The position numbers and the translations under genes were made by a program. From Anas platyrhynchos (Eukaryota; Chordata; Aves; Anseriformes; Anatidae): a stretch of 64,000 nt of DNA. The stretch lies in assembly GCF_047663525.1 (NCBI RefSeq), contig NC_092588.1:150517501-150581500 (forward strand). Reading direction: 5' to 3'. This document shows, one piece after another, positions 25,796 through 39,849 of this stretch (its first letter is position 1; every line of letters starts with the position of its first letter). The notes under the pieces were generated by a model, which saw only the letters and a program-made list of their open reading frames with translations, ran no database searches and was not told the DNA's origin.

Positions 25796-26570
25796 GAGGG
25801 GAAAGGGGGAGAGAGGGGGAAAAGGGGAAAAATAAGGAAGAAAGGAAAAAAGGGAGAAAGGAAGAAGAAAAAGGGGAAATGGAAAAAAAAAAGAGTAAAA
25901 AAGGGAAAACGAAAAAGGGAAAAAAGGAAAAGGGAAAAGGGAAAAGAGACAAAAAAGGAAAAGAAAGAAAAACGAAAAAGAGAAAAAAAAGGAAAAAAAT
26001 AAAAAGGAAAAAATAATAAAAAAGGAAAAATTAAATAAAAAAATAAAAAAAGGAAAAAGAAAAAAAAGGAAAAAGAAAAAAAGGAAAAAGAAAAAAAGGA
26101 AAAAGAAAAAAAGGAAAAAGAAAAAAAAAGGAAAGAAAAAAAGGAAAAAGAAAAAAAAAGGAAAGAAAAAAAGGAAAAAAGGAAAAGTAAAAAGGGGAAA
26201 ATGAAGAGGAAAAAAGAGAAAATGGGAAAAGGGGGGAAAAGGAAAAAAGAAAAAGGAAAAGGGGAAAAAGAGAAAAAGGAAAGAAGGGGAAAAGGAAAGA
26301 AGGAAAGAAGGGAAGAAGGGAAGAAGGAAAGAAGGGAAACGGTGAAAAGAAAAAATGAGAAAGGAAAAGGGGGAAAAAAGGAACAATGTAAAGGGGAAAA
26401 AGGAAAAAGGAGAAAATAAAAAAAAAAAAGAAAATAGAAAACGGGATAAAAGGAAAAAAGAACAGGAAAAAAGGAGAAAAGGAAAAAAGGAAAAAGAGGG
26501 AAAGAAAAAAAATGGAAAAGAAAAAATGAAAAAGGGTGGGAAAAAATGAAAAAAAAAAAAAAAAAGAAAA
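25796..26570 (+). repeat. 775-bp nearly homopurine (A/G) tract
   Basis: This tract consists almost entirely of A and G, with only scattered T and C. It includes a periodic section (26041-26180) of GGAAAAAGAAAAAA-type units of about 14-16 bp and GGAAGAAGG-type units near 26280-26335. It lies about 1.5-2.3 kb upstream of the MNX1 ATG. Long open frames in it come only from the lack of stop codons in such sequence. Confidence 0.95.
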
Positions 26571-26831
26571 CCGAAAAGTGTTCAATTAGGAAAAAAAAAA
26601 AAAGTGGAAATCGAAATTCCTCTCTGAGCACGAGATGTGCTCCCCCCCGGGCGGGAGGGCAGGGGGCAGCGGCCGGCCGGCCCCGGCGGGGTGGGAGCGG
26701 CCGAGGGGCAGCGGGGGCCGGGGCTGGGCCGGGGGCTGCGGGGGCCGGGGCTGCCCCCCCCCGGGTACCGCAACGCTGCCGGCCCTTGTCCTGCGGCTCC
26801 CTTCCCTCTTCCCCCCCGCGAACTGCACCCC

Positions 26832-26908
<77 letters not shown>
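26832..26908 (+). repeat. (ATT)n microsatellite, about 26 units
   Basis: A 77-bp perfect TAT/ATT trinucleotide repeat sits in a GC-rich block 1.2 kb upstream of the MNX1 ATG. It should be length-polymorphic between individuals. Confidence 0.95.
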
Positions 26909-26910
<2 letters not shown>

Positions 26911-27112
26911 CCAAAGCCCCCCCGCTCCCCCATGCACGGTCCCCCGCTGCCATCCGCCTTGGGGTCCCGGGAGGTGACAGCCGTGTCCTAGGGGGGGTCC
27001 CGACCCAGCACCCCCTGGCTCAGGACCCCCCCGGGCCCTCTGCCGACGGAGCGGTCTTGAGAAGGGGAGCAGGAAAAAAAAAGCCGTGGGACATTTCGTT
27101 GTCGCCTTCGTG

Positions 27113-27176
27113 GTTTTTTTTTTTTTTTTTCTCATTTCCCTTTTTTTTCCCCCTTTTTTCCTTCCCCGTTTTTGCT
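27113..27176 (+). repeat. Pyrimidine tract (T/C) upstream of MNX1
   Basis: A stretch of T-runs and C-runs opens with a long T-run (27113-27130). Its strand composition is opposite to that of the purine tract 540 bp to the left. Confidence 0.8.
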
Positions 27177-27799
27177 CCCCCCTCACAAAGGGAAGCGGGG
27201 GCCGGGGGTCGCTCCCTGCTGTCGGGGGCAGCCCCGCCGCCCCTGGACGGTCCCGAGGGAGTGGGGTGACAGGGTTGGGGGTGTCGCATGGGGTCGGGGA
27301 TGTCGCACGGGCACTATAAGGTTTTGGGGCCGAGAGTAAACCGGGGCGCACCGGGGGCTCCCCGCGGCCGCCCCCCCGGGGGAAACGGGACCCATGCGGG
27401 GTGGGGGGAGACCCCCTGACCCCTCTCTTTCCCTTTTCCCGTGGCTGTTTGTGCTGGATTATCGGCTCCCCCCCCCCACACACACACTCTTCAGCGAGGC
27501 GCATTCTGGTGGCAGGCATGACTCCCTGACCCACAGGTGTTTATTCTTTCCAAACTCCTCCAAAAGCGCTTGGCGGCGCGTTTAGGGCAAATATTTACCG
27601 TGTGCGAGAAGGGGAGGGGAGAGGGGGGGGGAATAAACTCCTCAACACCTCGCCGGGACCCCCGGTGAGGGCAAAAAAAACCACGGGGCGAACCCCCCCA
27701 AGAGCCTCCCCCGTCCCCTCCGACGGCGCTTTCTGGGGGACCTGGGGGGGGCTGCGGGGCCGTGCCGTCGGGGGGGCGAGGGAAAGGGGGGTAGGGGGG

Positions 27800-28100
27800 G
27801 CTCCGTGACAGGTGCTCGGCGGGGCCAATAGCGGGCTCGGCCTCCCGGCGCCGCCAATGGAGGCTGCAGAGCCTCCGGCCCAATGGGAGCCTCCTGAAGG
27901 CCCTTGTAGGGTCGCACCGCCCAGCGCGGCCCCACAGCCGCCCCGCTGCCCGCCGCCGCCGGGAGACGCGGGCCCGGCCGGGGGCCGCCCGCCCGCTGCC
28001 GTCCCAATTCCCCCTTTCCCCCCCCCCCCCCCCTTTTTTCCTCCTTTTAAAAATCCTCCCCCTCCTCCCGGCATCGTCGCCGCCCGCTGCCGGTGCTCCC
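27800..28100 (+). promoter_or_regulatory. MNX1: MNX1 proximal promoter and 5' UTR with three CCAAT boxes
   Basis: This CpG-rich, TATA-less sequence lies directly upstream of the MNX1 ATG. CCAAT occurs at 27825-27829, 27854-27858 and 27880-27884, all in the same orientation and 26-29 bp apart, which is a typical NF-Y array. A run of 16 C (28018-28033) within a pyrimidine tract lies about 70 bases before the ATG, probably in the 5' UTR. The transcription start cannot be placed exactly; it is probably between about 27900 and 28010. Confidence 0.6.
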
Positions 28101-31123
<3,023 letters not shown>

Positions 31124-31575
31124 GCCCCCGGCCCCAGCTCCCCGCCCGCCCCGTCGGGGCCGCCCCCTCCCCAAGACACCCCCTTTTATTCCGTTTTCTC
31201 CCCGCTTGGAGGGGGATGGAGAAGAGGATCCCCCGTGTGCCGGGAGGGAGAAGGAAGATTTGCGGTGACCACAGTGTTATTATTGACTGAAAAGCAGACA
31301 AAACTTGACCCCCCCGCCCCCCCAAGTCCCAACCCTCCGTTCGCTGAGTCTTGGAAATGGTTTTGTTCTGACTATATAGCGGGAAAACTGGTTATGTCCT
31401 GAACGTTAAAACTGCTGGAAATCTCGATACCGTCTTTATTTTTGTATATCGTATTTATAAAAAATAAGAATAATAATAATTGCCTCTACTTATGCATGCT
31501 AAATTATTACCTCCCCACCCCCCCCACCCGCGCGGTGGGGCGGAAAATAAACGGCGTTTTGTACTTGAGACGTGT
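31124..31575 (+). other. MNX1: MNX1 3' UTR
   Basis: Non-coding sequence after the MNX1 stop runs to a poly(A) signal. The first half is GC-rich, then it becomes AT-rich with an AATAATAATAATT stretch near 31468. The exact cleavage site is inferred at about 15-25 bases after the AATAAA. Confidence 0.6.
31546..31551 (+). terminator. MNX1: MNX1 poly(A) signal AATAAA
   Basis: A canonical AATAAA lies 423 bases after the MNX1 stop and is followed by a GT/G-rich downstream element (cgtgtcaggggtcttgggg), the usual cleavage/polyadenylation arrangement. Confidence 0.75.
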
Positions 31576-31956
31576 CAGGGGTCTTGGGGGGGTCGGGGGG
31601 GGGGGGGTAGGGAAGGAGCGGGGCCGCGGTTTCCAACCCGAGCTTCCCCCGAGTGGCATGGACGGGGGGGTGCCCGGCGCAGTGTGCCCCCGCCGTTTCC
31701 CTCCGGGGTCGTGTGGGGGGGCAAAGGGCTCAGCGCCGTCGGGGAAGGGGCTCCAGTTTCTTCTTTCGACCACTGTGACCTCCCCGTCCCTCCCATCCGG
31801 ATGAGAGGGGTGCGAAGCGGCTGCGCCCCCCCCTTTTTACACCCCTTTGCCCACCCCTCCCTGCCGTCGGGGCTCCTCTCGCCCCCTCCCGCAGCACCCG
31901 GGGACCCCAAAGCGGGGCACCCCCCAGCGGGGAGCAGCTCCCCTTTGCAGGATCGG

Positions 31957-32380
31957 CCTTAATTAAGGTTTTGCAAACGAGCTGCAGGGGGCGAAGGCCC
32001 CCCCCCCAGGGCTCTCCCCGACGTCGATGAAGGGCCCCCCCCAGACGGCCGCAGCCGCCGCCCCGGCATTTAGCTCGCCAATAAATCGGCGGATCCATCC
32101 GTCCTTGTCACGGCGGCTCTCCCCCAAATCAATTACGGGGAATTTAAATAACATCACCGGCTCAGCCCCGCCGGCTCGGGGCCACATCCCGCAATTTATC
32201 CCCGCTAACAACGGAAGCGCAAAATGCGCGCAGCCAGGGCGCAGCCGCTTGTACCGGGGTATAAAGAGCTCCGAAACGCGGCCTGTCCCCGCTCCCCCAC
32301 TTTCAAAAATCATCATTATTTATTTTTTATTATCTAATTATTATTATTTAATGATTATTTTTTATTTTTTTTAAGGCAGC
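31957..32380. promoter_or_regulatory. Candidate conserved element just downstream of MNX1
   Basis: It begins with the perfect 12-bp palindrome CCTTAATTAAGG (31957-31968). Further words such as GCCAATAAATCGG, AAATCAATTACGGGG and AATTTAAATAACATCACC follow, and the block ends in an AT-rich ATTATTTATTTTTTATT tail. It lies about 0.4 kb past the MNX1 poly(A) signal. Confidence 0.3.
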
Positions 32381-33059
32381 GTTTTGCAAGCCCGCGCCAA
32401 CCTTTCCAAGGAGAGCTGCGCGGCCCCAGCTTCTCTAAAAATCCCGCTTTGAAACCCAGCCTGGAGCACGCAGGGGGCTTCGACCCGGAGATAGCACGGA
32501 GGAAAACACCTCCCCATCCCGGAGAGCTTCAGGTGCTGCCGCTCGGAGCTGGGCTTTAAGGCACGACCCGGTTATTTATGGGTTTACCGGCCCGGCACAC
32601 CCAGTGCGCCGCGGGACTACGCCGTAAATCACAGCCGCGCACAGGGGAACCGTAAATCTGGCCGGATCCCGTGTGTCGGGAACCTGATCAGGGTAAACCC
32701 GATTTAGGCTTGATCGATGCTTGCCCCTCTTGCAGGGAAACAATCGTGTTGCGGGCTCGGGTTGAAATCCGTAACGCGGTGTCCTTTCGTTCACAGGCCG
32801 CGGGGTTTGGAGAATTTGAAGAGAGAAGGGGGAAAAGGGAGGGCAAAAAAAAAAAAAAAAAGGATTGGAAGAGGTATGGGTCGCTTCGTGAATTTCCACG
32901 CTGCTGGCTGCGGCTGCATCTGCCTTGGGGGGGCGGCTGCGGCTCCCCCGCCCCTAAAGCCGACGGCGCGTCCCGGTGTCACCGCTCTCTGCCCCTGAAA
33001 AGAGCCGAAACAAGGCAATCCCCGTCGTTATCTCCCCCAAAATCATCATCGTCATAACC

Positions 33060-33490
33060 AAGAGCGAGCTGAGGTCACCCCTCCAAGAAATATCTCGCCT
33101 CAGCCATTAATTTCCAATTAAATCCCGCTAATTAAAGTGGCCGGCATGCGCCGTCGGGCCAGGATGCGCGGAGATGTGTGTCCAGACGTGAGAAATCGCC
33201 TCGCAGGGCACAGGCAGCCGGTCCTGGGCTCCGTATCAAAGCCCTACCGGTGTTTTGTGTCTGTCTCAATAAAATTAATCTCTTTAAAGCCCGGCCTCTC
33301 ACAAGAATACCTTCAGTGTTCCAGACTACAAGGGCAAATATGTTTTTCAGATTCTGTTTTTATGGACGGATTAAAGTTTATTTTCCATAATAGGGCACCT
33401 AATAAAACTCATAAAGCTCTGTCAGTCTTACAGCTGGTGGCCTCATTTAACACTTTCACTTCGTAAATCATTTTACAGCTTACCAGGTGT
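33060..33490. promoter_or_regulatory. Candidate conserved element downstream of MNX1
   Basis: This unique AT-rich sequence has three closely spaced homeodomain cores (GCCATTAATTTCC, CCAATTAAATCC, GCTAATTAAAG at about 33102-33137). Further on come AATAAAATTAATC, GGATTAAAG, CCTAATAAAAC and TTACAGCTTACC. There is no credible exon: the short open frames change across the block without splice sites. Confidence 0.35.
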
Positions 33491-33802
33491 TTCCAAAACC
33501 GGGAGGGGAGGGGGGGCCGGGAAGAGAGCAAGGAGGGGGGAAGGAGAAATTAAGCTCGCTGAAAATACAGTTCGGCTCCCTTTGTGGTGGGTGCGTTTGT
33601 GCTGTTGTTTGGAAGGGCTTCAAAGAAGGTGTCAATCCCAATAGGGGAGAAAATATCTTTAATCAGGCTTTCCCACGGTCTTTTGAAGTGGTGGGGTTCA
33701 CGTGCGGGACGGGGAAGGTTCACAGTGTTGGACAGGGACTGGTAATGGGTGCTGTGCTCCTGCAACTGGACCCAACATGCACCCAGCTGGGCTTAGCAGC
33801 AC

Positions 33803-34005
33803 TGCTGGTGGTGGTGCTGGTGATGACAGTGATGGTGGTGCTGGTGGTGATGTTCTTGGTATTGGTGGTGATGGTGCTGGTGGTGCTGGTCATGGTGGTG
33901 GTGGTCCTGATGGTGGTGGTGGTAGTGCTGGTGGTGGCAGCAGTGCTGGTGGTGGTGGTGCTGGTCGTGGTGGCAGTTCTGGTGGTGGTTCTGGTGGTGA
34001 TGATG
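33803..34005 (+). repeat. GGT/GCT/GAT minisatellite
   Basis: About 200 bp of imperfect GGTGGTGCT/GGTGATG units gives long Val-, Gly- or Pro-rich open frames on both strands that are repeat artefacts. It is an imperfect trinucleotide/hexanucleotide satellite rather than a coding exon: there are no flanking splice sites or homology. Confidence 0.85.
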
Positions 34006-35009
34006 TCCTCAGCACTGTTAGGGCCAGTGTGGCTTTATCCTCCCCCATCTGGAACTGCAGCAGGCAGTCTACGCTCAAGGAGGCCCTTTGGGGTTTTGTT
34101 GCCACACTTGAGGAGAGGAAAGCACCACCTTGGGTGGACGTTTACCTTGGAAAAACAACGTGGTTTCAGCATGGATGTCATTAACTGGCAATTCCACGAG
34201 CATTAAGTGGGAAAACAAAAGAACCAAAATCGGAGCCATATGCTTGAGGTAAACCTGCGAAAAGTCTTTCAAATGGGAACCCATAAATATATAATCCCCC
34301 TCGAACTCTCCACGAAACCTCTGGGGATGAAATACTTCACTAGCAGAGAGCCTGTTGATGATTTCTAAAGTCCAAACTCTCGCATGCATCTACAGCTAAT
34401 GGATTAAGTCAGTTTTTCCTCCAGGGCTTGGGAGGGCCCTGCCCCCCAGCCTGGCCTCCTGCTGAGCCCCTTCCCCTTTATGCCAGGAGGGCCACGAGGA
34501 GGGGGCTGTGCCCCAGGGCAGAGGATCCCAGCCTGGAGCCTCTTCTGTTTCAATTTGGCTTTTCCTTCGTGTGCTGTGGGTGCTGGGTTAGCTCCACAGT
34601 GCTTCAAATGTAAGAGCAGAAACAGTCCTGGGGCCTCCTTGTGTGGAAATGGAATCACCACTTAGGATTTAGGAGGCCAGAGTGATCTTTAATTAATTCA
34701 GTATTTGAAATTATTATCCATAGGACCTCTGTCAATGTCCTTGGCCAGCTTTTGGCAGGGTGGAAGCCCCTGGTGGGGACGGAGAATCCTTGTCCCCATC
34801 CAGCCCCGCAGGTGCCACTTCCCTAAAAATGAATGTAAGGCAGCCAGCACGGATTTTAACCCAGGAACAGGGCACGGGGTTGACCCCAACGTGGAACAAC
34901 ACCTCAGGGAATAGGATGGGATGTCCATCGCTGGGTATCCCTGGCTGCCCTCCCTGGGGAAGCCAGCCCTGGGGGCTCCTTTCCGCCGTGTGATCGTGGC
35001 TGGTGGAGC

Positions 35010-35190
35010 ACGGAGGGCTGCACGGACCAGCTAATGGCTCGTTCCGGACTTAAACATGATGAATCTATAAAGCACACGTTGCTGTAGCAGCTAGGTGCAA
35101 TTTTAGAAATGTTAATGAGTAATTACATAAAGGTTGTCCACAGTCAGTGATGTTAATCACTGTTCTTTTGCCAGGGATAATTAAGACAGC
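35010..35190. promoter_or_regulatory. Candidate conserved element with short inverted repeat
   Basis: This AT-rich unique stretch has AACATGATGAATC, AATGTTAATGAGTAATTAC and a perfect 7-bp inverted repeat CAGTGAT-GTTA-ATCACTG at 35145-35162, followed by GGATAATTAAG. It is a possible enhancer between MNX1 and NOM1. Confidence 0.3.
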
Positions 35191-38100
35191 AATTCAGCAG
35201 CGTAAGCCAGCGCTTCCTGCTGTCTCTGCTGCCTCTTTCTCTCTTCCCAGCTCCCTGCTCCTGCAGGGATTTTCTTGCCTTCCCTCCCTCCTCCCACGCT
35301 TTTAGCCCCAATCTTCTCTTTGGGGCCTGCTTGAGTGAGGCTGGGGCATTTTTAAGCCACATCTGAGCATCCCACTTGCTCCTGTCAGGGTGAGCTGATG
35401 GTGTGGGGAGAGGCAGATTTGGGAGCCTTTGTGGCCCTGCCCAGAGCATCACAGCACCAAGCTCTACTTACGTGGTTTGTTATAATAAAACCTATAATTT
35501 TTTCCACATTTTCACTCTTCAGCCCGTATTCAGGTGCTGTTCAGTGTACGGCAGGGTCCACATGATGGGGGTTTTAGAGGAGGAGAGAGAAAGGACCACA
35601 GAGACATTAGGTGGAAAGGCCAGGCTGGGTGTGCAGAGCAGGGGCTGGACCATCAGGAGCTGCTGGCAGTGAGCTGGTAGCACCCTGAAAAAAATCTTTT
35701 ATCCTCTGTTGACTTCTGAGCTGTCCAGAGAGAATGCCTGTCATGCTACAGCCCCTCCTGGGTATTGTTTGGTTTAAGGACAGGAGGGAGGAAGCTCTTT
35801 TATCACCTAGAAAATGACAATACACTTGAAATACCTCCTCCTTGACTCTTCCACAAATTCCTCTTTACACATCCAGAGCTTACATCCAAGCATCAATTTT
35901 AGCAGCTGAGGAATAGGGGACAACATTGAGAAAGCTTGCTGTGCCTCAGAGGGCTCTCCGTCAGCCTGCGGGCAATGCTTCACATCCATGTCTACTTTCT
36001 ATGCCCTTGTGTACCTCTTCCTAATTTGTGCTGCGCAGTATCTGTGTAGTCTTTGGTGTAAAACTGGTGAGAGAGCTTCATCTCTTGTGGCATAAGCACT
36101 GAGCTTCATCCCCTGCCCATACCTGAAGGCTGCTCCCATGGAGTGGCTCTCTACCCCCTGAAATACTCCTGGTATTTCATACCTGCACACCCCAGGGAGG
36201 TTTGAGGATCCTCTCACCACCCTAACTCTAAAAGGTCTGTAATGGATGTTTAGTGACAACTGCCATGCCTGGAAATCTGTCAGAGTTGGGACCGAAACAA
36301 CCATTTCTTGCTGCTGACAGAAGACCTTAAGAGAACTGCTCATAAAGGGTCTCTCTTTGCAATTTTACCGTGTGGCTCTCCTAGTGACATCAAGTTTCTT
36401 TGCCATTTTTGAATGCATTCACTTTCAAGTCTTCCCTTCGTATGCTGCTTTTGGTGCAGGAACTGCGTTGTCCAAGGCCACAGGAGCTGTTTGGTGCCAG
36501 CTGGCTCTTCCTAAATTTATCCTTGATAGCTGCTCATTTCATTTCCTCACGGTGTTGTTAGGGAAGTGATACCTGATTCTGCATTGTACGTGCATCTAAA
36601 TCAGGGGAAGGCTGCTGTAATTCACAGCCTTCTCAAGCAGGGCCGCAGCTTGCCCCAGCCGTGGTGATAACGCAGCTGTTTTCTGGGGGCAGCCGTGAGG
36701 TGCACACCCGTGGGCCTCCTGCTGAAGTAAGCCTTACTGGAGGCAAGTTTCCTCCAGGAGATGAAATCACGAGAAGCAGCATCTGGTAAAAGAGTCACAT
36801 CTCTACCTACAATTTCCTGACACGGCTCCAACCCCGCAATGGCTTTAGGTGAAGGCGCTCCGCCGCGCCTTTGGAAAAGCGACCCTGCGGATCGGATTGT
36901 CTCATCGAAATAAAAGCTTAAAACCGTCTCATCTGATTTAGGAAAAGGTCAAGAGCTGCTTCCCATGCACAGGGGTAGTGGCCAGGCACAGAGCTGCCAC
37001 TACGCTCACTACAAGATGATGTCCAAGCACAGGAGCTGATATTTGGGTATTTACAAAGCCGAAAGCACCGTCGTGCACACTTGGCACCACGCTGCTCCCA
37101 GCCTGGGCCCGCTGGTGTGCAGGGTTCACCCGCAGCACGACACAAACCAAACGATGCCAGATGTGCTCTGAGCACAGCATCGAGTTGCTCACCTTCATGG
37201 CAGAGCAGAGCTGCTCGCGCTTGCTCTTTCAGAGCACCACCGATACCAGCTCTTCACCCCCGGTGCGAGGGATGGGGGAAAAAGGGGAAGTTAAAAAGCC
37301 CTGCAGAAACTTGGACCGTTCAGGTGCAGCGCTAAAACCCTGCCAAAAAGGACTCGCATATGATTTATCAGCATAACACTCCGGCCAAAGCGAAAAAACA
37401 GACTTTACTGCCCCGTTAATTTTGATACAAAAACCAGAGAAAGTTAAAAACAGCATTGGTCAGCTTAAAGGAAAACAAAAATTGAAACGGTGATAATAGC
37501 TACAGGGGGACACTACTGCTTAGCTAAATTTTCTTCTGTATGGCTAAAAAAAAAAAGTGAAGCATCCGGCTTGTAGTTAAATGTATCTAAACAAATCCCC
37601 CCATATTTCCCCCTGGCTTGTCACGTGTAAGGATCAGTGCTATAACCACAGCTGCTTGGTTTTCCAGGGTAGGGTATTTTTCTCAATTCAAAGCCCTTTT
37701 CTGTTCCTGAAGCACTAACCCCCCAGCCATGTTATGGAAGGATCTTGGACACTTTAAGTAGCATCTTTCATATTAGGGAATATTTCTTACCGAGTTTTGA
37801 CTTTGGCTCGCAGGAAGAGATCTCTACAAGCCTGCAGATGAGCACGCAGATAAATAACAAACTGTGCCCTGCCTCCCACCTCCGCCAGAAGTTCGGCCAG
37901 TTGGTCCACAGAAAAAATATCAAGAACGACTGCTTCCAAGGGTCATGAGTCCACGTTCATCCTGAAATCACCACACTTCTGACACTTCTTCCCTCCCTGA
38001 ATCGCAGCGACATTGCATAACTTACTCCCCATCTCCCCGCAGTAATTGTCCTTGCACCACGACTACGGCACCGTGGACTGGCAGCGCCTTTTGGCTGCTT

Positions 38101-39843
38101 TCCATGGAAATTCAGTTTTTCAAAAAAAAAAAAAAATTATGTTTATGCATAAATATGACAAATGCAAAAGCTGCAGGCGGGTAAAATCTGCTTCCTGCAG
38201 AAACAAAGCAATAACTGTAATAACTGACTGTGAGTTAGAACAAAACGCGCTGCTTGGAATAAATAATAATGTAAGTCAGTTTAAAAAAATAGCAATTGTA
38301 ATTTTAGACTGTAAGGTTAAAACCGTCTCCTCTAATTGCACAGCAACACCTGCATTGCACTGCCTCAGGCAGCTGCAGCAAGTGAATGGACTCAGACCCA
38401 TAAAACACTAGGCAGGTTTTCCATGGGCAAAGGGTGGTCAGTGCTGATCAGCAAAGCACTCAAACCAGGCACTGCTGCACTGAGGTTAAGGAAGATGTCC
38501 CAAATTTGTCTTTGAAAACAAAGTTGCTTCAACCTCTCAGCTGGAGCAATGTGTTTCATTTTATGTTATTAAACCACAAGCACATTGAAATGCTGGGTCT
38601 CCCTCAATCCCTGCAAAAAAGGTGATTATGTGGCTGCTGCAGTCCAGGGGGACCGCTTGTCACTCACCTAGATCCCACAGTTCCACAGCAGCCAGAATTT
38701 CTAGGGGCTTCCAAATCCAGCCACCAAGTCTAAGCCAGGAGGTTTGGCATGGTTGGTTGTAAAGGCTCTGTTCATACACACTCAACATTGTGACTTCTGT
38801 GTCACGGTCCAACAAAATACAGCATTGCTTCTGCTGCCCATACTTCTGCTACTTGGTATGGATTTTTAGAAAATTTAATGCAGCATTTTTCCACTGCCAT
38901 CTGTTACATGCAAGTTCCAACTGAGCAAAGATGTCCAGTTTTGTAGGCTTAAAGCTGCCAGTGGTCTGAAAGAGGCAGAAGAAAGCATCTCGCTTTGTTC
39001 ATTTGATAGCAATCTTTGTGTGTTAGTTATGTGCAGGCATAACCTGGGATTTTGACACTGGGTCTCTCAGATCCCAGGTTAATTTTGTTCCCTATGACTT
39101 ACCCACCCCAAAAGAGGAAAGGCCTCAAAAACAGCTCCCTTGCTGCTGGGAGAAACACTCCCCTTCCTGAAAGCTTTACTTGTATCAAGTATTCTATATT
39201 CAACTATGATTAAAACCAACAAAACAAACAAACAAACAAACACATATCTCAGCCAGCTCTTTTGCTGCAGAACTCAAAATCTTCTGGTGGATGCTTTCTG
39301 GAAATCATTTTTCCCCAACAAGGGCAGACACGAAGATGGAGAATAGATCAGTCAATATTACATGCAATTAGGAGGCACCATAACTGATTAGCCTACTGAA
39401 CACCAGGGGCCAAGCCTGGTTACAGAAATAAGGCCGGCATCCCTAGCACAGGTAGTTTATGCAGACTAGGATGTGCCCCCACACATTTGTGGTCAATCCC
39501 TTGCTAGCTACCCAGCTAGAATAAGGACAATCCAAAGAGCAAAACCCTTTAGGAAATCTCACTTTAATGTGTAGTGGTAAGGTGACAAAAACTGAGTGTT
39601 ATACAAGAAAATGTACATGATTTTTTAAGACATCTGAATGGGAAGTGGAAGCAAATCTTTTCATAAAATACTTTCTTACTAAAAGACTGATATTATTCTT
39701 TATGCCTAGAAAATCTAATTATTGTAGAAGGTACAACTAATAATTCCAATTTTAAAGCTGAATAAAACAAGTTAAAATAGCATCAAACTCTACTGTGATC
39801 TTTAAACCCAACATAATTGGGCAAAGTCAGATCTTCAAGTCTT

Positions 39844-39849
39844 TTTATT
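39844..39849 (-). terminator. NOM1: NOM1 possible distal poly(A) signal AATAAA
   Basis: TTTATT on the + strand (AATAAA on -) lies 531 bases beyond the NOM1 stop. It is the next canonical hexamer I see downstream and is a plausible main or alternative cleavage signal. Confidence 0.4.

Noticed and set aside
26546-27269. Frames with long poly-Ile, poly-Tyr or poly-Leu runs
   Set aside because: These are translations of the ATT microsatellite in different frames.
25615-27534. 639-codon open frame on the - strand
   Set aside because: It runs through the purine tract (Phe/Ser-rich translation), the ATT repeat (poly-Asn) and GC-rich sequence. It is a product of stop-poor low complexity, not a gene.
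33487-34206. 239-codon Val-rich frame
   Set aside because: Created by the GGT minisatellite; no splice sites or homology.
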